Position numbers and translations under genes: made by a program. Positions 1 through 7,000 of a stretch of 10,370 nt of DNA are shown one piece after another. This stretch comes from CAZYSK01 sp964649415 (GTDB lineage: Bacteria; Chloroflexota; Anaerolineae; B4-G1). Under the pieces are notes generated by a model that worked only from the letters and a program-made list of their open reading frames with translations, was not told where the DNA came from and did no database searches. Where the stretch lies: assembly GCA_964649415.1 (NCBI GenBank), contig CAZYSK010000143.1, positions 1-10,370 of the forward strand, in the 5' to 3' direction. Position 1 is the stretch's first letter, and every line of letters begins with the position of its first letter.

Positions 1-53
1 ATCTTGTAAGCCACAATGACCTTACCATCATTTTCTCTCCGACAAACTGCTAG
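1..53. mobile_element. Possible end of an insertion sequence (17-base terminal inverted repeat)
   Basis: Bases 37-53 (ctccgacaaactgctag) are the exact reverse complement of bases 10297-10313. The two copies face each other as the two ends of one IS type would if a copy lay outside each window edge. The sequence inside the putative element (bases 1-36) differs from that at the right edge beyond the 17 bases, as expected for opposite ends of one element. A TAA at 7-9 could end a transposase gene, but too little is visible to test this. A chance 17-base match within 10 kb is unlikely. The IS family is not recognised. Confidence 0.35.
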
Positions 54-176
54 AGGCATGTATCGCCGATGCCGACGCAAACGGTGCCGACCGCGGACGA
101 TCAGGAGCAGTCGGGGCATCCGCTCAACCTCCGCCCCACTGCCGCCCCCGGCCATCGGGTCAGTCTGTCTTAAGAC

Positions 177-206
177 GGGAGGGCAAGGGCGGCCCCTTGC
201 CCTCCC
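177..206 (-). terminator. Hairpin downstream of the solute-binding protein gene
   Basis: A perfect 13-base-pair stem (gggagggcaaggg, 177-189, with its complement at 194-206) closes a four-base loop. It lies 27 bases past the stop codon of the solute-binding protein gene, where a transcription terminator is expected. No T run follows on either strand, so it may act as a weak or factor-assisted terminator, or as a 3' stabilising hairpin. A separate 10-base palindrome (gtcttaagac, 167-176) directly abuts it. Confidence 0.5.
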
Positions 207-233
207 TGCTACCGTGGTGCAGTCTCGCACGTG

Positions 234-2498
234 CTACTTGATCTTGACCGAGTTCTGCAGCGATTGATAGGGAAGCTGGTGAGTGTATTGCAGACCGCTG
301 AGATGGTCGGTGTACGGGTACTGGATCGAGGCACTGCGGTAGGGCTCGATGATCCCCGTGTCGAACAGCAGGACGTACGGCACTTCAGTGGCCAGCATCG
401 TCTGAAGATCATCGCAGATCGGCCTGCAATCCTCCAAGGTCTCGCAGGTCATGAGCGATTCAGCCAATACGTCGAACTCGGGGTTCTCGTAGCCAGCCGC
501 ATTGTTGCCATCGGGCACGGCCTGCTCGCTGTGCCAGTAGTCCCGCATGTAGGCCGGGAAGGTGTCGAGGCTCCAGCCCAGGATGTACATATCGAAGTCC
601 TGCTCCGTGAAGATGCGCGGGATCAGCGTGTTGAAGCCAGCCAGGTGCACCACGACGGGAATGCCCGCCTCGTTCAGCCATCGCTCAATCCAGATGGCGA
701 ACGTCGAGCGCAGCGGGTCATACCCGGCGTTGGGCGCCCAGAGCTCGATGGTGGGCACCGGCGTGCCGTCGGGCATGACCAACCGGCTGCCGACGTCCAC
801 TTCGCCGTTGTCCGTGTTCCAGGCAGGCGACTGACCGTTCTCCCACGAATAGCCCGCCTGCTCCAGGATCGCCACCGCCATGTTGATGCGCTCCTCCCGA
901 CTCATGGGCGCGCCGTCCGTGTGCAGGCCCAACTTGGGCACCTCGTCGAAGTACCAGGCCCCGTTCGCAGAGGGCACGAAGGAGTAGAGCGGGAAGGCCA
1001 CGTCCTGCAGGATCGTCCCGGCCACGAATTCTTTGTCAATCAAGACCGCCACCGCCTGGCGGAAGGAGCAGTCGTTCATCGGTTGGCGACGGTGATTGAA
1101 GGCCATGTAGCGGAAGCCGTTGACCGGGTTCTGGAGGACCTCCAGGTTCGGATCCCCCTCAACCTGATCCAACAGGCCACGCTGCAACCCCAAGGGATTC
1201 AACAGCATGTCAATCTCGCCAGCTTTGAGGGCCAGGATAGCCGCATCCTGTGAGCTGTAGATCGTGTACACAGCTGCACCGACGTGAGGGCCGATCTGAT
1301 ACTGAAGCTTCACGTCGCCCTCCGCCTCACCATATAGCGTGAAGTCGTACACGTCGGCCAGGGACTCCTGATAGGCACCGTTGGCATATTCCGTCACGGT
1401 CGCTCCTGTCTGGAGGTATTCGGGATTCGCGCCCACCTCGGTGAACGCGCCAGGCTCCCATTTGGTGAACAGGTAGGACCCAGCCAGCGGCTCACCCTCC
1501 GGCTCAATGGCAAACAGGTTGTCGTGCGCCTCGGCCTGGGCCGTGAACAGATCCTCCTCGCTAGCGTCGTCCGCCAAGGCATCGATGGGCGCCGTGGCTT
1601 CGTCAACCAACGGAGCCCAGAAGTGCTCGGCCAGGATAGGAGCCTGAAGCGTCCCCTCCTGGTGGCGGGCCAGACCGGGTTTGGTGTGATAGTAGTACTT
1701 GGCCGTGTAGTCATCCACCGCCTCGATGTGGTCGAGGTAGTTCTTATCATACCACTGGGACCAGTTGCCCGAGATCAGCCCCAGCTTCAGGGCAGCGTCG
1801 GCCGTGAAGGCCACGTCCTCAGCCGTGAAGGGCTCACCGTCACTCCAGGTGATGTCTTCCCGGATCGGGATCGCGACCACCCAGAAATCCCCCTCCTGGG
1901 CAAGCGGGTCGGGCATATCCTTAGCCACCAGGGGCACAAAGTCGAAGCGCTGATCCGACAGGTTGTACATCGTCAGCCGCTGAGGCAGCATGTAGGCGTT
2001 CCAGACCGTGTTGTCCGGGCCATTGGCCGACCAGAAGTTGGTCGAGGTGAGATCCTCAAAGACGCCGACCCGATACACCAGCCCCGCCTGACGGTCCGGG
2101 TTGGGCTCGACGGCGTCAGCGGTGGACGATTCCTGTGATCCCTTGGCCACACCGCTGGCAGGTTGCACCAGCGGCTTGACGCGCAACGTATCAGCCGTGA
2201 GCGGGCGTGCCAAAGCCGCCAGACCTGGCCCACTGCCGCCGAAGGCCATCTCCGGCAGCGGAAGACACGGCACCAGGCCCTCGGCAGGTATCGGCCCCTC
2301 AGCCACGGCCTCCCCAGGCTCCGGCTCCTCGGCCTCCTCTGCCGATGGCGTGGCGGTAACCACGACTTCGACGGTCTCGCCCTCGGTAACCTGTGTAACC
2401 ACCACGGTCTCGACGACCTTCTCAGGTTGACACGCGCTCATCAGGATCCCCACCACCACGAGCAAGCTGGTGAGGACAAGCATTCTCTTGCCAAACAT
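234..2498 (-). CDS. ABC transporter family 5 extracytoplasmic solute-binding lipoprotein
   Basis: A 754-residue ligand-binding protein of the oligopeptide/nickel/sugar type (SBP_bac_5), expected to sit on the outer face of the cytoplasmic membrane and deliver a solute to an ABC importer. The N-terminus is a lipoprotein signal: MFGKRM, a hydrophobic stretch, then lipobox LMSAC with Cys23 as lipid attachment site. A Thr/Val/Glu-rich linker follows, rich in VVVTATPS and EEAEEPEP, as is common in Chloroflexota binding proteins. The family fold runs from about residue 170 to the end; the signature segment IREDITWSDGEPFTAEDVAF is near residues 209-230. It is longer than the usual 500-600 residues. 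The ATG at 2498 is preceded by GGGAGG (2510-2505) at six-base spacing, which fixes the start. No permease or ATPase gene adjoins it, so it is an orphan here or the rest of its transporter lies elsewhere. The substrate cannot be told from sequence. Confidence 0.93.
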   Translation of the reverse strand: MFGKRMLVLTSLLVVVGILMSACQPEKVVETVVVTQVTEGETVEVVVTATPSAEEAEEPEPGEAVAEGPIPAEGLVPCLPLPEMAFGGSGPGLAALARPLTADTLRVKPLVQPASGVAKGSQESSTADAVEPNPDRQAGLVYRVGVFEDLTSTNFWSANGPDNTVWNAYMLPQRLTMYNLSDQRFDFVPLVAKDMPDPLAQEGDFWVVAIPIREDITWSDGEPFTAEDVAFTADAALKLGLISGNWSQWYDKNYLDHIEAVDDYTAKYYYHTKPGLARHQEGTLQAPILAEHFWAPLVDEATAPIDALADDASEEDLFTAQAEAHDNLFAIEPEGEPLAGSYLFTKWEPGAFTEVGANPEYLQTGATVTEYANGAYQESLADVYDFTLYGEAEGDVKLQYQIGPHVGAAVYTIYSSQDAAILALKAGEIDMLLNPLGLQRGLLDQVEGDPNLEVLQNPVNGFRYMAFNHRRQPMNDCSFRQAVAVLIDKEFVAGTILQDVAFPLYSFVPSANGAWYFDEVPKLGLHTDGAPMSREERINMAVAILEQAGYSWENGQSPAWNTDNGEVDVGSRLVMPDGTPVPTIELWAPNAGYDPLRSTFAIWIERWLNEAGIPVVVHLAGFNTLIPRIFTEQDFDMYILGWSLDTFPAYMRDYWHSEQAVPDGNNAAGYENPEFDVLAESLMTCETLEDCRPICDDLQTMLATEVPYVLLFDTGIIEPYRSASIQYPYTDHLSGLQYTHQLPYQSLQNSVKIK

Positions 2499-2865
2499 TT
2501 CTCCCCTCCCGTAATCTGTGCCTTATGCTCAAACAAGCGCCACCGGCCCCCATATCGACCGGATCGTGCATACTCCCCCTACGCATCACCTCCTTATCGC
2601 ACTAGACGGTTTATCCCGGCTCACGGCGCGACGCTCGGCTCCGCTCAGGCAGACTGGCCGCGCGGTGAGCAATACGTCGCCACACTTGCTCCGAGGGCTG
2701 GACGTTCCCCATCTCGACCGACAACGTCCAACTGATCCAACGATCGAACGGATCGGAACAGCCCGCGGACACAGCCGCCGTCGACCGCGGACGGTCGGGC
2801 AGACGGTCGGAATCAATGCCCGCTTTGCCTCGCCCAAGCTTAGGTGCTGTCCGCATGGTACGCTC
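2499..2865. other. Gene-free upstream region of the solute-binding protein gene
   Basis: About 370 bases with no credible gene. Reading frames here are short, rich in Arg/Pro/Ser and show no family features. The bases next to 2498 hold the ribosome binding site of the solute-binding gene. I looked on the minus strand for a promoter with a -35 and -10 at normal spacing and found none convincing, so the promoter of that gene remains unplaced. The right part contains GC-rich repeats of the type gaccgcgg and cggtcgg, without a clear unit. Confidence 0.5.
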
Positions 2866-3015
2866 CCTTCCCTCACATAGGGTGCCATTCCGATGGCGCT
2901 CCCTCCTTCACATAAGGTGCCATTAGGTGCCATTCCGATGGCGCGCCTTCCCTCACATAAGGTGCCATTCCGATGGCGCGCCTTCCCTCACATAAGGTGC
3001 CATTCCGATGGCGCG
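2866..3015. repeat. Tandem array of four copies of a 35-base palindrome-bearing repeat
   Basis: Units start at 2866, 2901, 2946 and 2981. Each reads ccttccctcacataaggtg followed by ccattccgatggcgcg, 35 bases in all. The third and fourth are identical; the first has cataggg for cataagg and ends gcgct. The second is 45 bases because aggtgccatt is duplicated inside it (2915-2924, 2925-2934). A partial unit (gaaatggcgctcctt) follows at 3021-3035. There are no unique spacers, so this is not a CRISPR array. The second half of the unit is half of a palindrome: two units facing each other would form ccattccgatggcg/cgccatcggaatgg. Further copies lie at 4039-4077 and, inverted, at 4865-4919, both within coding sequence. 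Four of the six frames through the unit are free of stops. Confidence 0.9.
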
Positions 3016-3106
3016 CCTTCGAAATGGCGCTCCTTCTCCTATCCCCGAGGCCAGACAGTGCCCGGGAGGCCGTGAGGCGGCCGTAGGTGTCTGTTGACGA
3101 CAAGGC

Positions 3107-3133
3107 GAGGGCAGTTGAGGTCAGACTGCCCTC
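3107..3133. other. Inverted repeat, 9-base-pair stem
   Basis: gagggcagt (3107-3115) pairs perfectly with actgccctc (3125-3133) across a nine-base loop. It lies in the gap between the regulator and the solute-binding gene, 40 bases from the stronger hairpin at 3177-3211. No T tract follows on either strand. Its role is unknown; it could be part of a structured 3' region. Confidence 0.45.
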
Positions 3134-3176
3134 ACCTCGTGCCAGAAAATGGTATCCTGGCTTCATCTTACAGCAG

Positions 3177-3211
3177 AAATCCCCCAGATGCATCGGGCAC
3201 CTGGGGGATTT
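3177..3211 (-). terminator. Probable terminator of the sensor kinase/regulator operon
   Basis: An 11-base-pair stem (aaatcccccag, 3177-3187, with ctgggggattt, 3201-3211) encloses a 13-base loop. On the minus strand the stem ends in a short T run (ATTTC), and on the plus strand in ATTTTCC, so it could act in both directions. It lies about 160 bases beyond the regulator stop codon at 3372. The T tracts are short, so strength is uncertain. Confidence 0.5.
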
Positions 3212-3224
3212 TCCGACTGGACAA

Positions 3225-3248
3225 GTGTCCAATTCCACTCTTGGACAC
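3225..3248. other. Inverted repeat, 8-base-pair stem
   Basis: gtgtccaa (3225-3232) and ttggacac (3241-3248) form a perfect stem with an eight-base loop. The motif tggac recurs immediately to the left (3218-3222). It could be an operator-like site or a further hairpin in the 3' region of the regulator transcript; nothing in the sequence decides between these. Confidence 0.4.
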
Positions 3249-3289
3249 CCATCCAATTATCTGGCTATGTCACGAGGACCCCCTGATGA

Positions 3290-3307
3290 GGCGGATTGTT
3301 CCAATCC
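3290..3307 (+). repeat. 18-base repeat, intergenic copy (inverted relative to 3992-4009)
   Basis: ggcggattgttccaatcc is the exact reverse complement of bases 3992-4009 inside the regulator gene, so the pair flanks most of that gene as an inverted repeat. Its last ten bases (gttccaatcc) are repeated directly at 3315-3324. The ten-base core alone is not specific, since it also occurs in the kinase propeller, but the full 18-base match is unlikely by chance. Confidence 0.7.
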
Positions 3308-3371
3308 ATAGATGGTTCCAATCCGTGGGGCGTTCGACGGGTTGGCTTCCTCCCAACCACCTCCCAGCCAC

Positions 3372-4031
3372 TCAGGAGACCAAACCATGCCGCAACGCGA
3401 AGGCAACCGCCTCGGCACGATTGGACACGCCCAACTTGGACAGGATGTTGCTCACGTGGGCCCTCGCCGTCGAGCGACTGACACTAAGCCGCCCGGCGAT
3501 CTCCGGGTTGCTCAGTCCGTCCACCATCAAGACCAGGACCTCGCGCTCCCGCGGGGTCAAGTCATCGCCCGGCATCGGCCCCTGGCTGGCAGCCTGGATC
3601 AGCGCCTGGGTCGCCTCCGGGGCCAGCGTGGACCGCCCGGCAAAGGCCGCTCGAATTGCATCAGCCAACTCATCCACAGAGACGTTCTTCAGCAGGTAGC
3701 TGATCGCCCCGGCCTGGAGTGCTTGCTGGACCAGCTTGCCCTCCTGGAAGCTGGTAAGAGCGATGACCTGCACCTGCGGCCATCGTTCACGGATCATCCG
3801 GGTGACCGTGGCCCCATCTATCCTCGGCATCACGAGGTCCATCAAGATCACGTCCGGCTGGGCTCTCTCACATACACATAGAGCCTCTTCGCCGTTGCTG
3901 GCTTCGCCCACGAGTTGGAGATCGGGCTTAATCTTCAGGAAGGCCGCCAGCCCTCTACGGACCATATCATGATCGTCAACGATCATCACTCGGATTGGAA
4001 CAATCCGCCGAATAGGACTCGAATCAATCAT
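3372..4031 (-). CDS. NarL/LuxR-family two-component response regulator
   Basis: A 219-residue DNA-binding regulator, partner of the kinase that precedes it. The receiver domain spans about residues 13-130: acidic pair Asp19/Asp20, phosphorylation site Asp65 in PDVILMDLVMP, Thr93 and Lys115 complete the active site. A LuxR-type helix-turn-helix follows from about residue 157 (LTPREREVLVLMVDGLSNPE) to the end. The start chosen is the ATG at 4031, overlapping the kinase stop by eight bases (translational coupling) and preceded by GGAAGG at seven-base spacing. A longer frame opens at 4061, but its extra ten residues come wholly from an inserted repeat and its spacing to a Shine-Dalgarno is poor. 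Family members usually begin right at IRVMIVDDH, so the first dozen residues (MIDSSPIRRIVP) are an extension, part of it encoded by the 18-base repeat at 3992-4009. Confidence 0.95.
   Translation of the reverse strand: MIDSSPIRRIVPIRVMIVDDHDMVRRGLAAFLKIKPDLQLVGEASNGEEALCVCERAQPDVILMDLVMPRIDGATVTRMIRERWPQVQVIALTSFQEGKLVQQALQAGAISYLLKNVSVDELADAIRAAFAGRSTLAPEATQALIQAASQGPMPGDDLTPREREVLVLMVDGLSNPEIAGRLSVSRSTARAHVSNILSKLGVSNRAEAVAFALRHGLVS
3992..4009 (-). repeat. 18-base repeat, copy inside the regulator gene
   Basis: In the regulator's sense this reads ggcggattgttccaatcc and encodes RRIVPI just before the conserved receiver start. It is identical to the intergenic copy at 3290-3307. The residues it encodes precede the first strand of the receiver fold, where additions are tolerated. 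Confidence 0.7.
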
Positions 4032-7000
4032 CGCGCTTCCTTCCCTCACATAAGGTGCCATTCCGATGGCGCTCCTTCCACAATACCGCTACGTGAGTTC
4101 CGCCGCCAAGCCGGCTCTCGATGGTCAGAATGGCCCCGATGGCATGGGCGCGCTCACGCATGATGCCCAACCCCAACCGCTCGGGCGGCACACACCTTGG
4201 ATCGAAACCGCATCCATCATCACTGACGTGCAATTCCACGCTTGTGCTGGCGTCCGAACGCTCCTCCTGGGGTGCACAGCGCAAGGTGACCTCCACGTGC
4301 TTGGCCTGGGCATGGTTGACCACGTTGTTCAGCGCCTCCTGTGCAATGCGGTACAGCGCCACGTGAACCTCACAGGGCAGTGTACACTGGCCCTCAACTT
4401 CTACCGCGACAGCGACATCCTTGCGCCCGGTCACGGTCTCCGCGAGTTGGTGCATCAGGTCGCCCAGGCTCGCCTCTATCAATGCCGTCGGGCGCAACTC
4501 CAACAACAGGGTGCGCATCTCTGCCAGCGCTCCCCTGCTCAGTCGGCGCATCTCCGCCAGGAGTTCCAGCCCCTCAGCCTCATCGATCCTCCAGACAGCG
4601 GGCAATGCTTCGGCGATCAAGCTAGCGGAGAAGAGCGTCTGAGTGACCGCGTCGTGCAAATCACGGGCCAGCCGATTCCGCTCGGTCTCGGCAGCGGTCT
4701 GCTCCGCCCGATCGCGCAACTGCGCGTTCGCGATGGCCAGCACGGCTTGATCGGCAAACGTAAAACCCAATTCGAGATCTTCTTCCGAGAAGTCTCGCCT
4801 CTGGACATAGGACAGCACCAGCCCTCCATACTCCCCCTCACCGACCGTCAGGGGAATGCCGAGAATGGCGCGCCATCGGAATGGCACCTTTAGCGGGGTG
4901 ATGGCGCGCCATCGGAATGACGCCCGCTCGTTGAGCGCAGCAGGCGCGTCCGGACGCCCCATCAGATCCGGCACGATCAAGGGCTGCTCCGCCTGGATGG
5001 CACGCCCAAGCCATTCGGCCATCGGTGCCTCTAGCTCCTCCCCCGCCACAACCACTATTCCGGCAGGATGTGACTCCTCATAGCGGAAAATGAACGCATC
5101 CCCGGCCCCCATCAGCAAGGCCGCCCGCGAGACGATGTAGTCCAGGCTTTCCTCGAGCGACCGGTCGGAGTTGAGGATGACCAGTATCTCGCGCAGCCCC
5201 TCCGCCACCCGCCGCCGGCGCTCGATCTCGCGCGTCCTTTCCTCAACCTGCTGCTCGAGTTGGCGACTGCGCGCCTCGATGCTCTTGACGCGCAGCCGGT
5301 AGCCACCCACTGCAAAGCCCACGAGCGCCAGGGCAGCGACACCCCTAAACCACCAGGTCTCCCAGAACGGCGGCACGACGGTGACGGCTACCGAAACGCC
5401 CAACTCGTTCCAGACTCCGTCGTTGTTAGATCCCTTGATCCTCAGCGTGTAGGTCCCGCCCGGTACGTTGGTGTATCTGCCGAACCGCCTCGTGCCGACG
5501 TAGTTCCAATCCTCCTCGAACCCTTCAAGCACATACGCGTATTGATTCTTCTCGGGTTGCGTATAGCTAAGCGCGGCGAACTCGAACTCAAACGTGTTGC
5601 CCGGCCAGCGAACCGTCACGCCCCTCACATCTTCAACTGCCTGGCCCACGTGCAAATCCTCACCCCCGTGGGCCAGCGAAGTCAACACGATGGGCGGCAC
5701 ATAGGGGTTGTGCTGCACGTTGCTCGGATAGAATGCGTTCAGCCCGTTGACGCCACCGAAGAACAGCTCACCATCGCTGCTCTTGTAGCAAGCTCCCCGG
5801 GTGAACTCATTACTCTGCAGCCCGTCCCTCACGTCGTAGTTCTTGAACGTCTCCGCCTGGGGATCGAACCTCGACAGTCCGTTGTTCGTGCTGAGCCAGA
5901 GGTACCCTTGGCGGTCCTCCAGTATGCCGTAAACCGTATCGTCCGGCAAGCCGTTTTCCTGCCCATACCGATAATGGACAAACATTCCTGATTCCCGATC
6001 CAGCCTATTCAGCCCGCCACCGTACGTCCCCACCCAGAGGACGCCAGAGCTATCTTCGTATATGAACGCAACGTTGTTATTGCTCAAGCTATGGGGGTCG
6101 TTGGGATCGGCCTGGTAATGAGTAAATCCCTCTGTCTCTTGATCAAGGCGATTGAGCCCGCCCCCAAATGTCCCGATCCAGAGCACACCCGCGCGATCCT
6201 CATAGACCGACAGCACGTTGTTGTGACTCAGGCCATGTGGGTCGTCGGGGTCACTCCGATAGTGAGCAAACCCTGCCGTCCCTCCGTCAAACCGGTCAAG
6301 CCCACGGCCTGTCCCAACCCAGAGCACGCCCGATCGATCTTCGACGATAGACCGCGCGCTGCTGCTGCTCAAACTGCGGGGATCTCGAGGATCGTTCTGA
6401 TAGTGGATGAACCGCTCGTTCTCTCGGTCGAATCTGTCTAGTCCACCGAAAGTCCCAACCCAGAGCGTGCCCGAACTGTCCTGGAGAATCGACGCAACGC
6501 TATTGTGGCTCAGGCTATATGGATCATCCGGGTCATTCTGATAGTGGACGAACCTCCCAGACTCCCGGTCAAATCGGTTGAGCCCTCCACCACCTGTTCC
6601 AATCCACAGCACGCCCGATTGGTCTTGATAGATCGCGCTCACGGCGTTGTGGCTCAAGCTGTTGGGATCACCCGGATCAGTATAGTAGTGCGGAAACTTC
6701 TCGGTTTCGCGGTCGAACTTGTTGAGTCCGCCGCCGCCCGTCCCAATCCAGAGCACGCCCGACCGATCTTGATAGACCGACCAAATCCTGTTGTTGCTCA
6801 GACTGTGCGGCTCATCGGGATTGGCCTCAGAGCAGATGAACCCGCCACTACCCCGGTCAAATCTGTTGAGGCCGCCTCCACCGGTCCCCACCCAGAGCTC
6901 ACCCTCACGATCCTCATAGATCGAGGTGACGTAATTGTGGCTCAGGCTAGAGGCATCATTGGGATCATTGGGGTAGTGGACAAACACCTCGGCGTCCCTG

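Noticed and set aside
88..99. A 12-base match (cgaccgcggacg) between 88-99 and 2782-2793
   Set aside because: Short, very GC-rich and without extension; expected occasionally by chance in DNA of this composition.
231..1253. A 340-residue plus-strand open frame, and other long plus-strand frames such as 1524-2138, 4066-4893 and 5260-5991
   Set aside because: They lie antisense to clear genes, have His/Arg/Gln-rich compositions typical of shadow frames in GC-rich DNA, and show no domain.
2866..3015. CRISPR array
   Set aside because: Units are directly adjacent with no unique spacers, and no cas genes are nearby.
2873..3256. A 127-residue minus-strand open frame with repeats of APSEWH and MAPYVREG
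   Set aside because: Most of its left half is translation of the 35-base repeat array read in shifting frames, and the rest crosses hairpins. It has no Shine-Dalgarno and no family features.
4032..4061. A longer start for the regulator at 4061 (MAPYVREGSA)
   Set aside because: The added residues are wholly repeat-encoded and the only Shine-Dalgarno-like sequence is ten bases away. The ATG at 4031 is better placed.
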